DNA of 28,324 nt from UBA10427 sp003500135 (GTDB taxonomy: Bacteria; Bacteroidota; Bacteroidia; Cytophagales; Cyclobacteriaceae). This document shows, one piece after another, positions 8,582-15,606 of the stretch. The stretch lies in assembly GCA_963966275.1 (NCBI GenBank), contig CAWZYQ010000039.1, positions 1 through 28,324 of the forward strand, read 5' to 3'. Made by a program: the position numbers and the translations under genes. How positions within the stretch are numbered: the stretch's first letter is position 1; the number at the start of each line of letters is the position of its first letter. The notes below the pieces were generated by a model. It was not told the DNA's origin and searched no databases. It saw only the letters and a list, made by a program, of their open reading frames with translations.

Positions 8582-9468
8582 TTGGCTAATACATAAATAA
8601 GACTTGAATAATCCTGATCGTTACGGCGACCATATAAGTTTGATTTTAAACCTGTAAGCAATGAGCTTGCATAATGGTTTTTCTGATCAATATATTTCAA
8701 ACTCAACATTGAAATATAAAATGCATCAAAATACATGGGATGTACCGCTTTAATATCCATACCATGTTTTTTAGCAAAAAGTCGAAATGTCTTTTGATCA
8801 AAATGATAAAGATGTCGAGGTACATCATAACCGGCCCAGTACTTCCTAAAATGCTTACGGTCATAAGAATTATGATTGGGAAGCGCTATAATTAACAATC
8901 CATCAGGCGATAATCTATCTTTTAATTTGGTAAAAGTTTCATTTAATTTATGAATATGCTCTAATACATGCCAAAGTGTAATAACATCATAATTCTTAGC
9001 CGCTGGTAATTGATCAAGTTTAGAACAAATGTTAGCATTAAATTTATGATTTGTACTTTTTGCGATAGCTGATGCCTGAAGGGAAGGTTCGAGGCCATCC
9101 GTTTGAATGTTGTTTTTATTACAGTATTCAACAAAAGAGCCTGTACCACAGCCATAATCCAAAATGTTTTCTGGCTGTGGATAATATTTTCTAATGGTAC
9201 TTAACTTTGACCTAAGGTTTAGTTTTTTAACCTGAAAATATATATGATCAAATAGTGTTTTCCGGCGGTTACTGTGAGATAAATATTCTTCAGTTTCATA
9301 ATAGCGATATATTTCTTGCTCAGATGGGCGAGGGTTTGTAAAAACAAAGGAACATTTTTTACATGAAACTAATTGAAATTCTTCATGCGATAGAAAATAA
9401 TCCCTAACCTTAAGGAACTGGATAAATTCAGTGTGATTACAAATAGGACAGTTATCTAATTGCTGCAT
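8578..9468 (-). CDS. Class I SAM-dependent methyltransferase with N-terminal zinc ribbon
   Basis: 296 residues. The N-terminus has a CxxC...CxxC zinc-ribbon motif (Cys7, Cys10, Cys36, Cys39), followed by a Rossmann methyltransferase with motif I ILDYGCGTGSF (about 102-112), an acidic residue after DGLEPS that would bind the SAM ribose, and the post-motif segment VITLWHVLEHIH (about 155-166). This matches the Methyltransf_11/23 group often acting on sugars, lipids or small molecules; the substrate cannot be predicted. Only 3 bases separate its start from the mnmG stop, and its own stop overlaps the Ig-like gene, so all three are likely one operon. An isolated exact DnaA-box sequence (9176-9184) lies in its coding region. 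Confidence 0.87.
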   Translation of the reverse strand: MQQLDNCPICNHTEFIQFLKVRDYFLSHEEFQLVSCKKCSFVFTNPRPSEQEIYRYYETEEYLSHSNRRKTLFDHIYFQVKKLNLRSKLSTIRKYYPQPENILDYGCGTGSFVEYCNKNNIQTDGLEPSLQASAIAKSTNHKFNANICSKLDQLPAAKNYDVITLWHVLEHIHKLNETFTKLKDRLSPDGLLIIALPNHNSYDRKHFRKYWAGYDVPRHLYHFDQKTFRLFAKKHGMDIKAVHPMYFDAFYISMLSLKYIDQKNHYASSLLTGLKSNLYGRRNDQDYSSLIYVLAK

Positions 9469-9471
9469 AAA

Positions 9472-11337
9472 TTATTTACCAAGGTAAACCATTAAAACTG
9501 AAATATCTGCCGGTGATACTCCACTAATTCTTGATGCCTGACCAATGGTATGGGGCTTAATTTTAATTAATTTTTCACGAGCTTCAGAAGAAAGGGATTT
9601 AACACGTGTATAATCAAACCCTACCTTGATTTTATAGTTCTCTAATTGCTCAATTTTTTCAACCAGCTTTTGTTCTTTTTCAATGTAGTTTTCATAAATC
9701 ACCTCGATGGATGCTTGTTCTAAAATGGCGCTTTCATATTTACTAAGTATTTCATTTATTTCAGTATCGACATGAAGCAAATGATCTATTTGGATTTGAG
9801 GCCTTTTTAATAATTGATAAAGAGTTGCTTTTTCTTTAATTGGCGCTGTATGATTAGATTCCAATATATCATTTACCTTGTGAGGATCAACTTTGGTTTT
9901 CTTTAATATTTTGTTAAGATTATTTAATGATTCAATTTTTTGATCAACGGCATCTACCCGTTCCTTATTAGCTAATCCTATGGCATGTCCTTTTTTAGTT
10001 AATCTGATGTCAGCATTATCCTGCCTAAGTAAAATTCTGTATTCAGCGCGCGAGGTGAACATTCTGTAAGGTTCCTCGGTACCCTTGTTAATTAGGTCGT
10101 CAATTAATACTCCAATATATGCTTCTGATCTTTTCAATGAAAAAGGAGACGCATCGTTTATTTTTAGGTGGGCATTTATTCCGGCTATTAAGCCCTGACA
10201 AGCAGCTTCTTCATATCCGGTGGTACCATTGATTTGACCGGCAAAATAAAGATTTTTTATAAGTTTGGTTTCTAAAGTATGCTCGAGTTGTGTTGGAGGA
10301 AAGTAATCGTATTCAATGGCATAGCCGGGCCGGAACATTTTGGCATTTTCCAACCCTTTAATTTTTATCAATGATTTATATTGTACATCTTCTGGTAATG
10401 AAGTGGAAAAACCATTAACATATACTTCTACCGTATTCCACCCTTCAGGCTCAACAAATATTTGATGTCGGTTTCTTTCTGCAAATCGATTGATCTTATC
10501 TTCTATTGATGGGCAATACCTTGGGCCTACGCCTTGTATTCTTCCATTAAACATAGGTGAGCGATCAAAGCCAGTCTTTAAGGTATCGTGAACATCAGGA
10601 TTGGTATAAGTAATATAACAGCTCCTTTGTTCATTAAGTGGGGAAGTTTCAGAAGAATAAGAAAACTTGGATGGGTTGTCATCCCCTTGTTGTTCTTCCA
10701 TCACATCATAGTTAATGGACCTTCCATCTACTCTCGGAGGGGTTCCTGTTTTCATTCTTCCTGCCTCAAAGCCTAAAGAAACCAATTGTTCAGTAATTCC
10801 GGTGGCTGCTTTTTCAGCTGTTCTACCCCCACCAAATTGTTTCTCTCCAATATGAATAATACCATTCAAAAAGGTTCCATTCGTAAGAACAACTGATTTT
10901 GATTGGATCTCAAGACCCATTCCGGTCCGAACACCAATTACCCGATTATCTTTAACAATTATTTCCTTTACCATTTCTTGCCACATGTCAACATTAGGGT
11001 TTCTTTCAAGGGCAAGACGCCATTCTTCTGCAAAGCGCATACGATCATTTTGGGTACGCGGGCTCCACATAGCGGGGCCTTTAGATCGATTTAACATACG
11101 AAACTGGATCATGGATTTATCGGAAATGATACCTGACATACCTCCGAGAGCATCTATTTCACGTACAATTTGACCTTTAGCAACCCCACCCATGGCAGGA
11201 TTACACGACATTTGAGCTATTACTCCCATATTCATGGTAATCAACAATACTTTTGATCCCATTTTACCCGAGGCATGTGCGGCTTCGCATCCGGCATGCC
11301 CTCCCCCTACTACAATTACGTCGTATTCTTGAAACAT
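9472..11337 (-). CDS. mnmG: tRNA uridine-5-carboxymethylaminomethyl modification enzyme MnmG (GidA)
   Basis: FAD-dependent enzyme that, with MnmE, installs the carboxymethylaminomethyl group at U34 of certain tRNAs. The dinucleotide-binding motif V-G-G-G-H-A-G is at residues 10-16; the two conserved catalytic-type Cys are in MSCNPAMGG (Cys45) and RYCPSIEDK; the C-terminal helical domain contains the typical SRAEYRILLRQDNAD and ends with ISGVSPADISVLMVYLG. I place the start at ATG 11337, which gives MFQEYDVIVVGG, 621 residues, matching the family. The frame stays open to an ATG at 11430, but those 31 codons run through two parS palindromes (each translated as VPRGT) and are not protein. MnmE is not in the window. 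It lies downstream of ybeY and upstream of the methyltransferase. Confidence 0.97.
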   Translation of the reverse strand: MFQEYDVIVVGGGHAGCEAAHASGKMGSKVLLITMNMGVIAQMSCNPAMGGVAKGQIVREIDALGGMSGIISDKSMIQFRMLNRSKGPAMWSPRTQNDRMRFAEEWRLALERNPNVDMWQEMVKEIIVKDNRVIGVRTGMGLEIQSKSVVLTNGTFLNGIIHIGEKQFGGGRTAEKAATGITEQLVSLGFEAGRMKTGTPPRVDGRSINYDVMEEQQGDDNPSKFSYSSETSPLNEQRSCYITYTNPDVHDTLKTGFDRSPMFNGRIQGVGPRYCPSIEDKINRFAERNRHQIFVEPEGWNTVEVYVNGFSTSLPEDVQYKSLIKIKGLENAKMFRPGYAIEYDYFPPTQLEHTLETKLIKNLYFAGQINGTTGYEEAACQGLIAGINAHLKINDASPFSLKRSEAYIGVLIDDLINKGTEEPYRMFTSRAEYRILLRQDNADIRLTKKGHAIGLANKERVDAVDQKIESLNNLNKILKKTKVDPHKVNDILESNHTAPIKEKATLYQLLKRPQIQIDHLLHVDTEINEILSKYESAILEQASIEVIYENYIEKEQKLVEKIEQLENYKIKVGFDYTRVKSLSSEAREKLIKIKPHTIGQASRISGVSPADISVLMVYLGK

Positions 11338-11355
11338 ATAGCTATAAATAATTAA

Positions 11356-11371
11356 TGTTCCACGTGGAACA
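11356..11371. promoter_or_regulatory. parS: parS centromere-like site 1 (ParB binding)
   Basis: TGTTCCACGTGGAACA, a perfect 16-bp palindrome identical to the bacterial parS consensus TGTTNCACGTGNAACA. It lies 19 bases upstream of the mnmG start and 45 bases from an identical copy. parS is the ParB nucleation site used for origin segregation and SMC loading, and normally clusters near oriC, which fits the DnaA-box cluster about 4.5 kb away. Confidence 0.93.
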
Positions 11372-11400
11372 TTACTGACAATTAAAAATTCGTATTCTGA

Positions 11401-11416
11401 TGTTCCACGTGGAACA
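11401..11416. promoter_or_regulatory. parS: parS centromere-like site 2 (ParB binding)
   Basis: A second exact TGTTCCACGTGGAACA palindrome in the ybeY-mnmG spacer, starting 45 bases after the first. The spacing is about four helical turns, so both copies would face roughly the same side of the DNA. ParB bound here could also affect transcription from ybeY into mnmG; that is inference. Confidence 0.93.
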
Positions 11417-11430
11417 CTTCTTTCCAACAT

Positions 11431-11850
11431 TTAAAAACGCAAAGCTAAACATTCATTTTCTTTGTTGCGCATCAATTGTTGTTCTTTTTCTGTTTTATCG
11501 CCAAATCCTAAAAGGTGTAATACACCGTGTGCCATTACTCTATGTAATTCTTCTTCAAAAGGTATTTTTAATTTATTACTGTTATCCGATATACGCTCCA
11601 AACTGATAAAAATATCTCCTTCTATTTCCTTTTCATCTTCCGAACTGTCAAAAGTGACGATATCGGTATAAGTGTCGTGATTGAGATACTCAAGGTTTAA
11701 CTGATGTAAGAAGGGATCTGAACAAAAAATAAAATTCAGTGTGTTCAATTGTTTGTCGTGCTGATCAATTATTTTGCTTACCCAGCGCTTAGTGGCTTCT
11801 GAAGGTAAATCAGCTTCAATATCTTCTCGAAAAAAATGAATATTGAGCAT
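11431..11850 (-). CDS. ybeY: Endoribonuclease YbeY, rRNA maturation factor
   Basis: 139 residues, the usual YbeY length. Metal-dependent RNase for 16S rRNA 3'-end processing and ribosome quality control in the cytoplasm. Signature segments are NHDTYTDIVTFD (about 57-68), EGDIFISLERI and the metal-site helix HGVLHLLGF starting at His108. The canonical third ligand (His at +10 in HGxLHLxGYDH) is Asp118 here, a variant I recognise from Bacteroidota YbeY proteins. The stop lies just before the parS spacer, and the start is one base from the stop of the RsbW-like gene, so the genes are tightly linked. Confidence 0.95.
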   Translation of the reverse strand: MLNIHFFREDIEADLPSEATKRWVSKIIDQHDKQLNTLNFIFCSDPFLHQLNLEYLNHDTYTDIVTFDSSEDEKEIEGDIFISLERISDNSNKLKIPFEEELHRVMAHGVLHLLGFGDKTEKEQQLMRNKENECLALRF

Positions 11851-11851
11851 C

Positions 11852-12253
11852 TCAATTCATGTAGAAAGATAATTCCACTATGCGCCCTTCATTATTAAAA
11901 CAGACCTCATCGGAAAGATGCTTCATTAAAAATATGCCTCTCCCACTGGGTTTGTCTACATTTTCAGGTGAAGTAGGATCCGGTAAGTTATGATAATCAA
12001 AACCAGTACCCTCGTCCTCAATAATGAATTTTATAACATTATTATTGAGAGATAAGGACAGCCTGACATTTTTGGATTTATCATTTCGATTGCCGTGAAG
12101 AATGGCATTGTTTACCGATTCGGTAACAGCAATCATTATATTACCATATATGTCATCATCCAAATGAAACCGCTCCCTGGCATTGTCTATAAAACTTTCG
12201 ATAATTCGAATGTTTTCAATGATTGACGGAATTTCAATCTTTATCGTGTTCAT
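11852..12253 (-). CDS. RsbW-like ATP-binding protein (anti-sigma factor type HATPase)
   Basis: 133 residues of the GHKL/HATPase_c_2 family typified by the anti-sigma kinase RsbW/SpoIIAB. The N-box is AVTESVNNAILHGN (about 43-56), the G1 box EDEGTGFD (about 79-86) and the G2 box GRGIFLMKHL. It is a stand-alone ATPase domain with no sensor. Such proteins bind a sigma factor or phosphorylate an anti-sigma antagonist (STAS protein), but neither partner is in this window, so the target is open. It is packed between the coiled-coil gene (22-base gap) and ybeY (1-base gap), so it is probably cotranscribed with both. Confidence 0.9.
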   Translation of the reverse strand: MNTIKIEIPSIIENIRIIESFIDNARERFHLDDDIYGNIMIAVTESVNNAILHGNRNDKSKNVRLSLSLNNNVIKFIIEDEGTGFDYHNLPDPTSPENVDKPSGRGIFLMKHLSDEVCFNNEGRIVELSFYMN

Positions 12254-12275
12254 TGGTATATGTTTTTCAAATAAC

Positions 12276-15200
12276 TTACTTTTCTAGGCGTTCGAAATAT
12301 TGATTTACTTGTTCTTTATAGTACGGGTTCAGCTTTGGAGGGATAGTTTTCAGTAACTCTATCTCTTTCTCCTTTTGTTTAATGTATTCTTCGAAAGCTT
12401 CCGGAATTTCTCTTGAGTAATCCCTGGCCGTTTCACCTTTGCGTTCTTTATCCAGTTGTTGTTCGCGCATGGCTTTTTCAGCTTCTAAAAGGCGCGTTAA
12501 AATATCCTGTTGCCTTTTTATGGTGTTTTCGGTTAGTCTTTTGTTTACCAGATCAATTTCATTTTCTTCCATCTTATCAATAACGTCTTCCAAACCACCT
12601 TGACCATTTCTATTTTGATTTTTCAATTTTTGATTCATTTCTTCCATTGCCTTTCGAAGCCTTTCCTGTTCAGCAGCCATTCGGGCGAGTTCTTCACTCA
12701 ATTGACGGCCTTGCTTTCCACTACGTTTAAGTTCTTGTATTTGTTGGCTTAATCGCTTCTGGAGTTCTATCATGCTCGGAAGGCTTTGTTGCTTCTGGTC
12801 CCCAGGCCTTGGGTTACCCATGGCATCGGCCATAGCTTGCTGCATTTGGTTCATCACATCGTCAAGCAACAGGGCCAGGTTATTGATCGAAGTCATTACA
12901 TACTGTTGCTTACCTACTGCTACGGCTTTTCTTCTTTCCTTAATAGCTTCAACAGCATCATCCATATTACGGTTCATGTCGCCTACCTCACGGGTTACAA
13001 ATGACGATATTTGAAATACGCGCTTGGCTAATGACATCAAACTATCTTCAACAATTTGAGCATCATCTCTCAATTTGAGTTGGTTTTGAGATAATTCAAT
13101 AAACCTGGGATCTGTTTGGTTAACCTTTCGGAACTCCTTCATCAGTTCTTCCTCATCGAAGGAAAGCTTTAGCAGATTGTCAAGAATATCCCGAAGATCA
13201 TCAAGGTTTTCCTGCATTTGCATCATTTCCATACTCGCCTGCATTTGCTGCATCTTCTGGTTCATCTGACGCATTTTTTGAGCTGCGTCTTTTTGTGATT
13301 GACTGGATTTCTTGTGCTTTCCTTTCTGCATTTGTTCAAGCGCCTCCTTCTGTAATTCTTTTATTTCTTCCTGTTCCTCTTGTGTCGATTGCATTAGCTC
13401 AGGGTTTTTCAAATCCTGATTTAGGTTTTGAAGCTCTTCAATGTCCTTTTCGAGTTCCTCAAAAGATTCGTTTAGTTCCTGCTGTTTTTTCTCCAGATTT
13501 TCTGTATCTCCCTCCTTATTTTCATTCTTTTCGGCCAGATCTTCCTGCTGCTCCTCCAATGATTGCGTTTCTTCAATGACCTCATCAAGTTTATATTCAA
13601 ACTTCATTCTTTTGAACAACTCCAGTGTGCGCTCCAATTCTTTCTCCAGGTTTTCTTCTTTAAAGTTCAGTTCCTCAATCATTTCCTGCAATTGTTCAGG
13701 GTCACTGTTTTCCTGAAGCAACTTTTCCAGTTCTTCATACAGTTTTTTTGTTTCTTCATCCAACAATTCTTCCATCAATTCCTGAAGTTGCTCAACCTTT
13801 TCCTCTATGCGTTTATCCTTTTCAGGGTCAAACCGATCTCGCATTTGTTGGTTTTGCTCAAATTGTTGCTGAAGCTTAGATATTTCCTGTTCAATATTTT
13901 CCTTCTGTTCCATCACCTTTTTCAGAAGCTGCTCATCCTCCCAACTCATTTTCTTTTTTCCCTTCATCCTACTTTCCAGCTCCTCCAGGTTTTCTTTGAG
14001 TTCTTTTGCTTCTTGAAGTGACTTATCTATCTGATTTTCAGTTGATTTAGTGGAGCCCTCAATTTGTTCTTTGATCTGCTTTTTCTCGGGAAGTTTAAGT
14101 TGAAATACAGGCGTTCTTGAAGGTTTGGGTCCTGATATTCCATCATTATCTCTTACCTGAAGGAAATATTCCAATTGATCACCGTTTTGTAATTTCAACT
14201 TTTGGATGTTCCACGTGAAATAATAGGATTGAGCAGCTTTCGATCGATCAATATCTATATCTATTGAATTATATTTTTCAGGTTTCTGGTTGTTTTCCCC
14301 AATGATTTTGTAGAACAACTTTAAATCAGTAAGGCCATAATCGTCTCTAAGGGATCCGCCCAATACCAACTGTCGAAAGGCAATCGTATCTTGTATTTGT
14401 TCAACACTGATTTTAGGATATTTGTCGGGCAATACATCTATCTTGTACAGCAGTTTCTCGTTATTTGATCCGTAAGCATTTTTAAGAATTACTTCGTAGC
14501 TGTTGTCCGCATAAAATGATCTTTCATATTCGAAAATCCCGCTGTCTTTCGTGCGGGCAGGATGTTCAATTGAATCATCTTTGAAACTGAACCATACGCT
14601 ATCGGCATGCGATACATTAAAAAACCATTTGATTTCCGTACCCTCTGGTATTTGTAGATTGCCGGCATTGGAAATTCTTTCCGCTTGCTTGTATAGGTAG
14701 ATAGGGAACTGTAGAAGTACGTCAAATTGTTGAATTTGAGGGCGGTTAACTACTTTTAAAGTATATGTGCTTGAACTGTATCCAGCAGCTTCGAGTTCAA
14801 ATTGTCTGCTATGTTGTACTTTTTCAAATGTGTAAAAGTAGTTTTGACCTTCGGGATTTTTTAATTTCAGTCGTCTGCCTTCTGAAACCATGTAAACATC
14901 TTCAGGATAACTTTTGCCTGTTAATTCAACCTGGAATTTAAAATCTTCATTTCTGAACGCAATGAACTCTGTATCTGAAACATTAAATTGGAAAGGCGCT
15001 TGTGGTTCAAAAGATTTATTAAACTGAACTATCCGTTTGGTAGGCGCTACCAAAACATTAGGCGATAGTATTGCAATTAGAAGTAATACTATAAAAGGAA
15101 ATAGTAAATATTTCAAATACTGAAGGTTTTCCCTTAAATCAACGGCATTTTCGAAAGAAATGCCTGAAATTTCATTTGTTTTCTGATTAATCCCGGCTAA

Positions 15201-15572
15201 AATTAAATCTTGTTTATGTTCAAAATAAGTGCTTTTTAACTGTATGATATTCAGCAACTTGTCATTAATCAAAGGGAAAAAAGTACCAATTTTACTGGCT
15301 GCTTGCTCATCGCTTATCGCACGAGATTTCAATAAAAGAGGTGTAACGTGTACCAGTATCCATTTAATAAAAATATAGGCGCTTAAAATGAGGTAGCCGA
15401 ATAGCAGAAAAGCCCGAAATGTGCTATCCAAAAACAGGAAGTATTCCAAAAGCGTAACAAAAATATATATCGATACCAGGATAGCGATCGTAAGAATGCT
15501 ACCTTTCAGAATAAGGTTGAAGTAATACTTTCTTTTAAATGCCGCTAACTGCTGCTCGATACTTTGCTTCAC
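12276..15572 (-). CDS. Large membrane-anchored coiled-coil protein (DUF4175-like)
   Basis: 1098 residues starting at a GTG codon. Two transmembrane helices near 18-42 and 50-76 and a third near 152-172 precede a periplasmic beta-rich region (about 180-500). A very long Glu/Gln/Lys-rich coiled coil follows (about 505-790 and 900-1090), with runs such as EQEEIKELQKEALEQMQKGK and methionine/glutamine-rich stretches (MRQMNQKMQQMQASMEMMQM). The architecture resembles DUF4175 proteins of Bacteroidota and Alphaproteobacteria, whose function is not established. It is probably an envelope scaffold. Position just before the RsbW-like and ybeY genes suggests cotranscription. The coding region carries a near-perfect parS (14207-14222). 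The family call is from memory of architecture, so moderate. Confidence 0.8.
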   Translation of the reverse strand: MKQSIEQQLAAFKRKYYFNLILKGSILTIAILVSIYIFVTLLEYFLFLDSTFRAFLLFGYLILSAYIFIKWILVHVTPLLLKSRAISDEQAASKIGTFFPLINDKLLNIIQLKSTYFEHKQDLILAGINQKTNEISGISFENAVDLRENLQYLKYLLFPFIVLLLIAILSPNVLVAPTKRIVQFNKSFEPQAPFQFNVSDTEFIAFRNEDFKFQVELTGKSYPEDVYMVSEGRRLKLKNPEGQNYFYTFEKVQHSRQFELEAAGYSSSTYTLKVVNRPQIQQFDVLLQFPIYLYKQAERISNAGNLQIPEGTEIKWFFNVSHADSVWFSFKDDSIEHPARTKDSGIFEYERSFYADNSYEVILKNAYGSNNEKLLYKIDVLPDKYPKISVEQIQDTIAFRQLVLGGSLRDDYGLTDLKLFYKIIGENNQKPEKYNSIDIDIDRSKAAQSYYFTWNIQKLKLQNGDQLEYFLQVRDNDGISGPKPSRTPVFQLKLPEKKQIKEQIEGSTKSTENQIDKSLQEAKELKENLEELESRMKGKKKMSWEDEQLLKKVMEQKENIEQEISKLQQQFEQNQQMRDRFDPEKDKRIEEKVEQLQELMEELLDEETKKLYEELEKLLQENSDPEQLQEMIEELNFKEENLEKELERTLELFKRMKFEYKLDEVIEETQSLEEQQEDLAEKNENKEGDTENLEKKQQELNESFEELEKDIEELQNLNQDLKNPELMQSTQEEQEEIKELQKEALEQMQKGKHKKSSQSQKDAAQKMRQMNQKMQQMQASMEMMQMQENLDDLRDILDNLLKLSFDEEELMKEFRKVNQTDPRFIELSQNQLKLRDDAQIVEDSLMSLAKRVFQISSFVTREVGDMNRNMDDAVEAIKERRKAVAVGKQQYVMTSINNLALLLDDVMNQMQQAMADAMGNPRPGDQKQQSLPSMIELQKRLSQQIQELKRSGKQGRQLSEELARMAAEQERLRKAMEEMNQKLKNQNRNGQGGLEDVIDKMEENEIDLVNKRLTENTIKRQQDILTRLLEAEKAMREQQLDKERKGETARDYSREIPEAFEEYIKQKEKEIELLKTIPPKLNPYYKEQVNQYFERLEK
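14207..14222. promoter_or_regulatory. parS: parS-like site 3, inside a coding region
   Basis: TGTTCCACGTGAAATA matches TGTTNCACGTGNAACA at all but one defined position (T for C at position 15). It is in frame inside the large coiled-coil gene, about 2.8 kb from the parS pair. parS sites inside genes are common near origins. ParB binding is likely but perhaps weaker than at the perfect copies. Confidence 0.7.
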
Positions 15573-15606
15573 ACCGAATGTTTTCTTGTCTGATTATCGT
15601 CCATTC

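Noticed and set aside
9176..9184. Exact DnaA box (TGTGGATAA) inside the methyltransferase gene
   Set aside because: It is isolated in coding sequence with no AT-rich flank or companion boxes, so it is not counted as part of oriC, though it could titrate DnaA.
11400..11606. Plus-strand ORF of 68 codons beginning MFHVEH
   Set aside because: Its start is the second parS palindrome in translation, and the rest is antisense to the conserved ybeY gene.
13295..14021. Long plus-strand ORFs opposite the coiled-coil gene (Phe/Leu/Ser-rich)
   Set aside because: They are antisense shadows caused by the Glu/Gln/Lys-rich coding strand, which translates in reverse as Phe/Leu/Ser.
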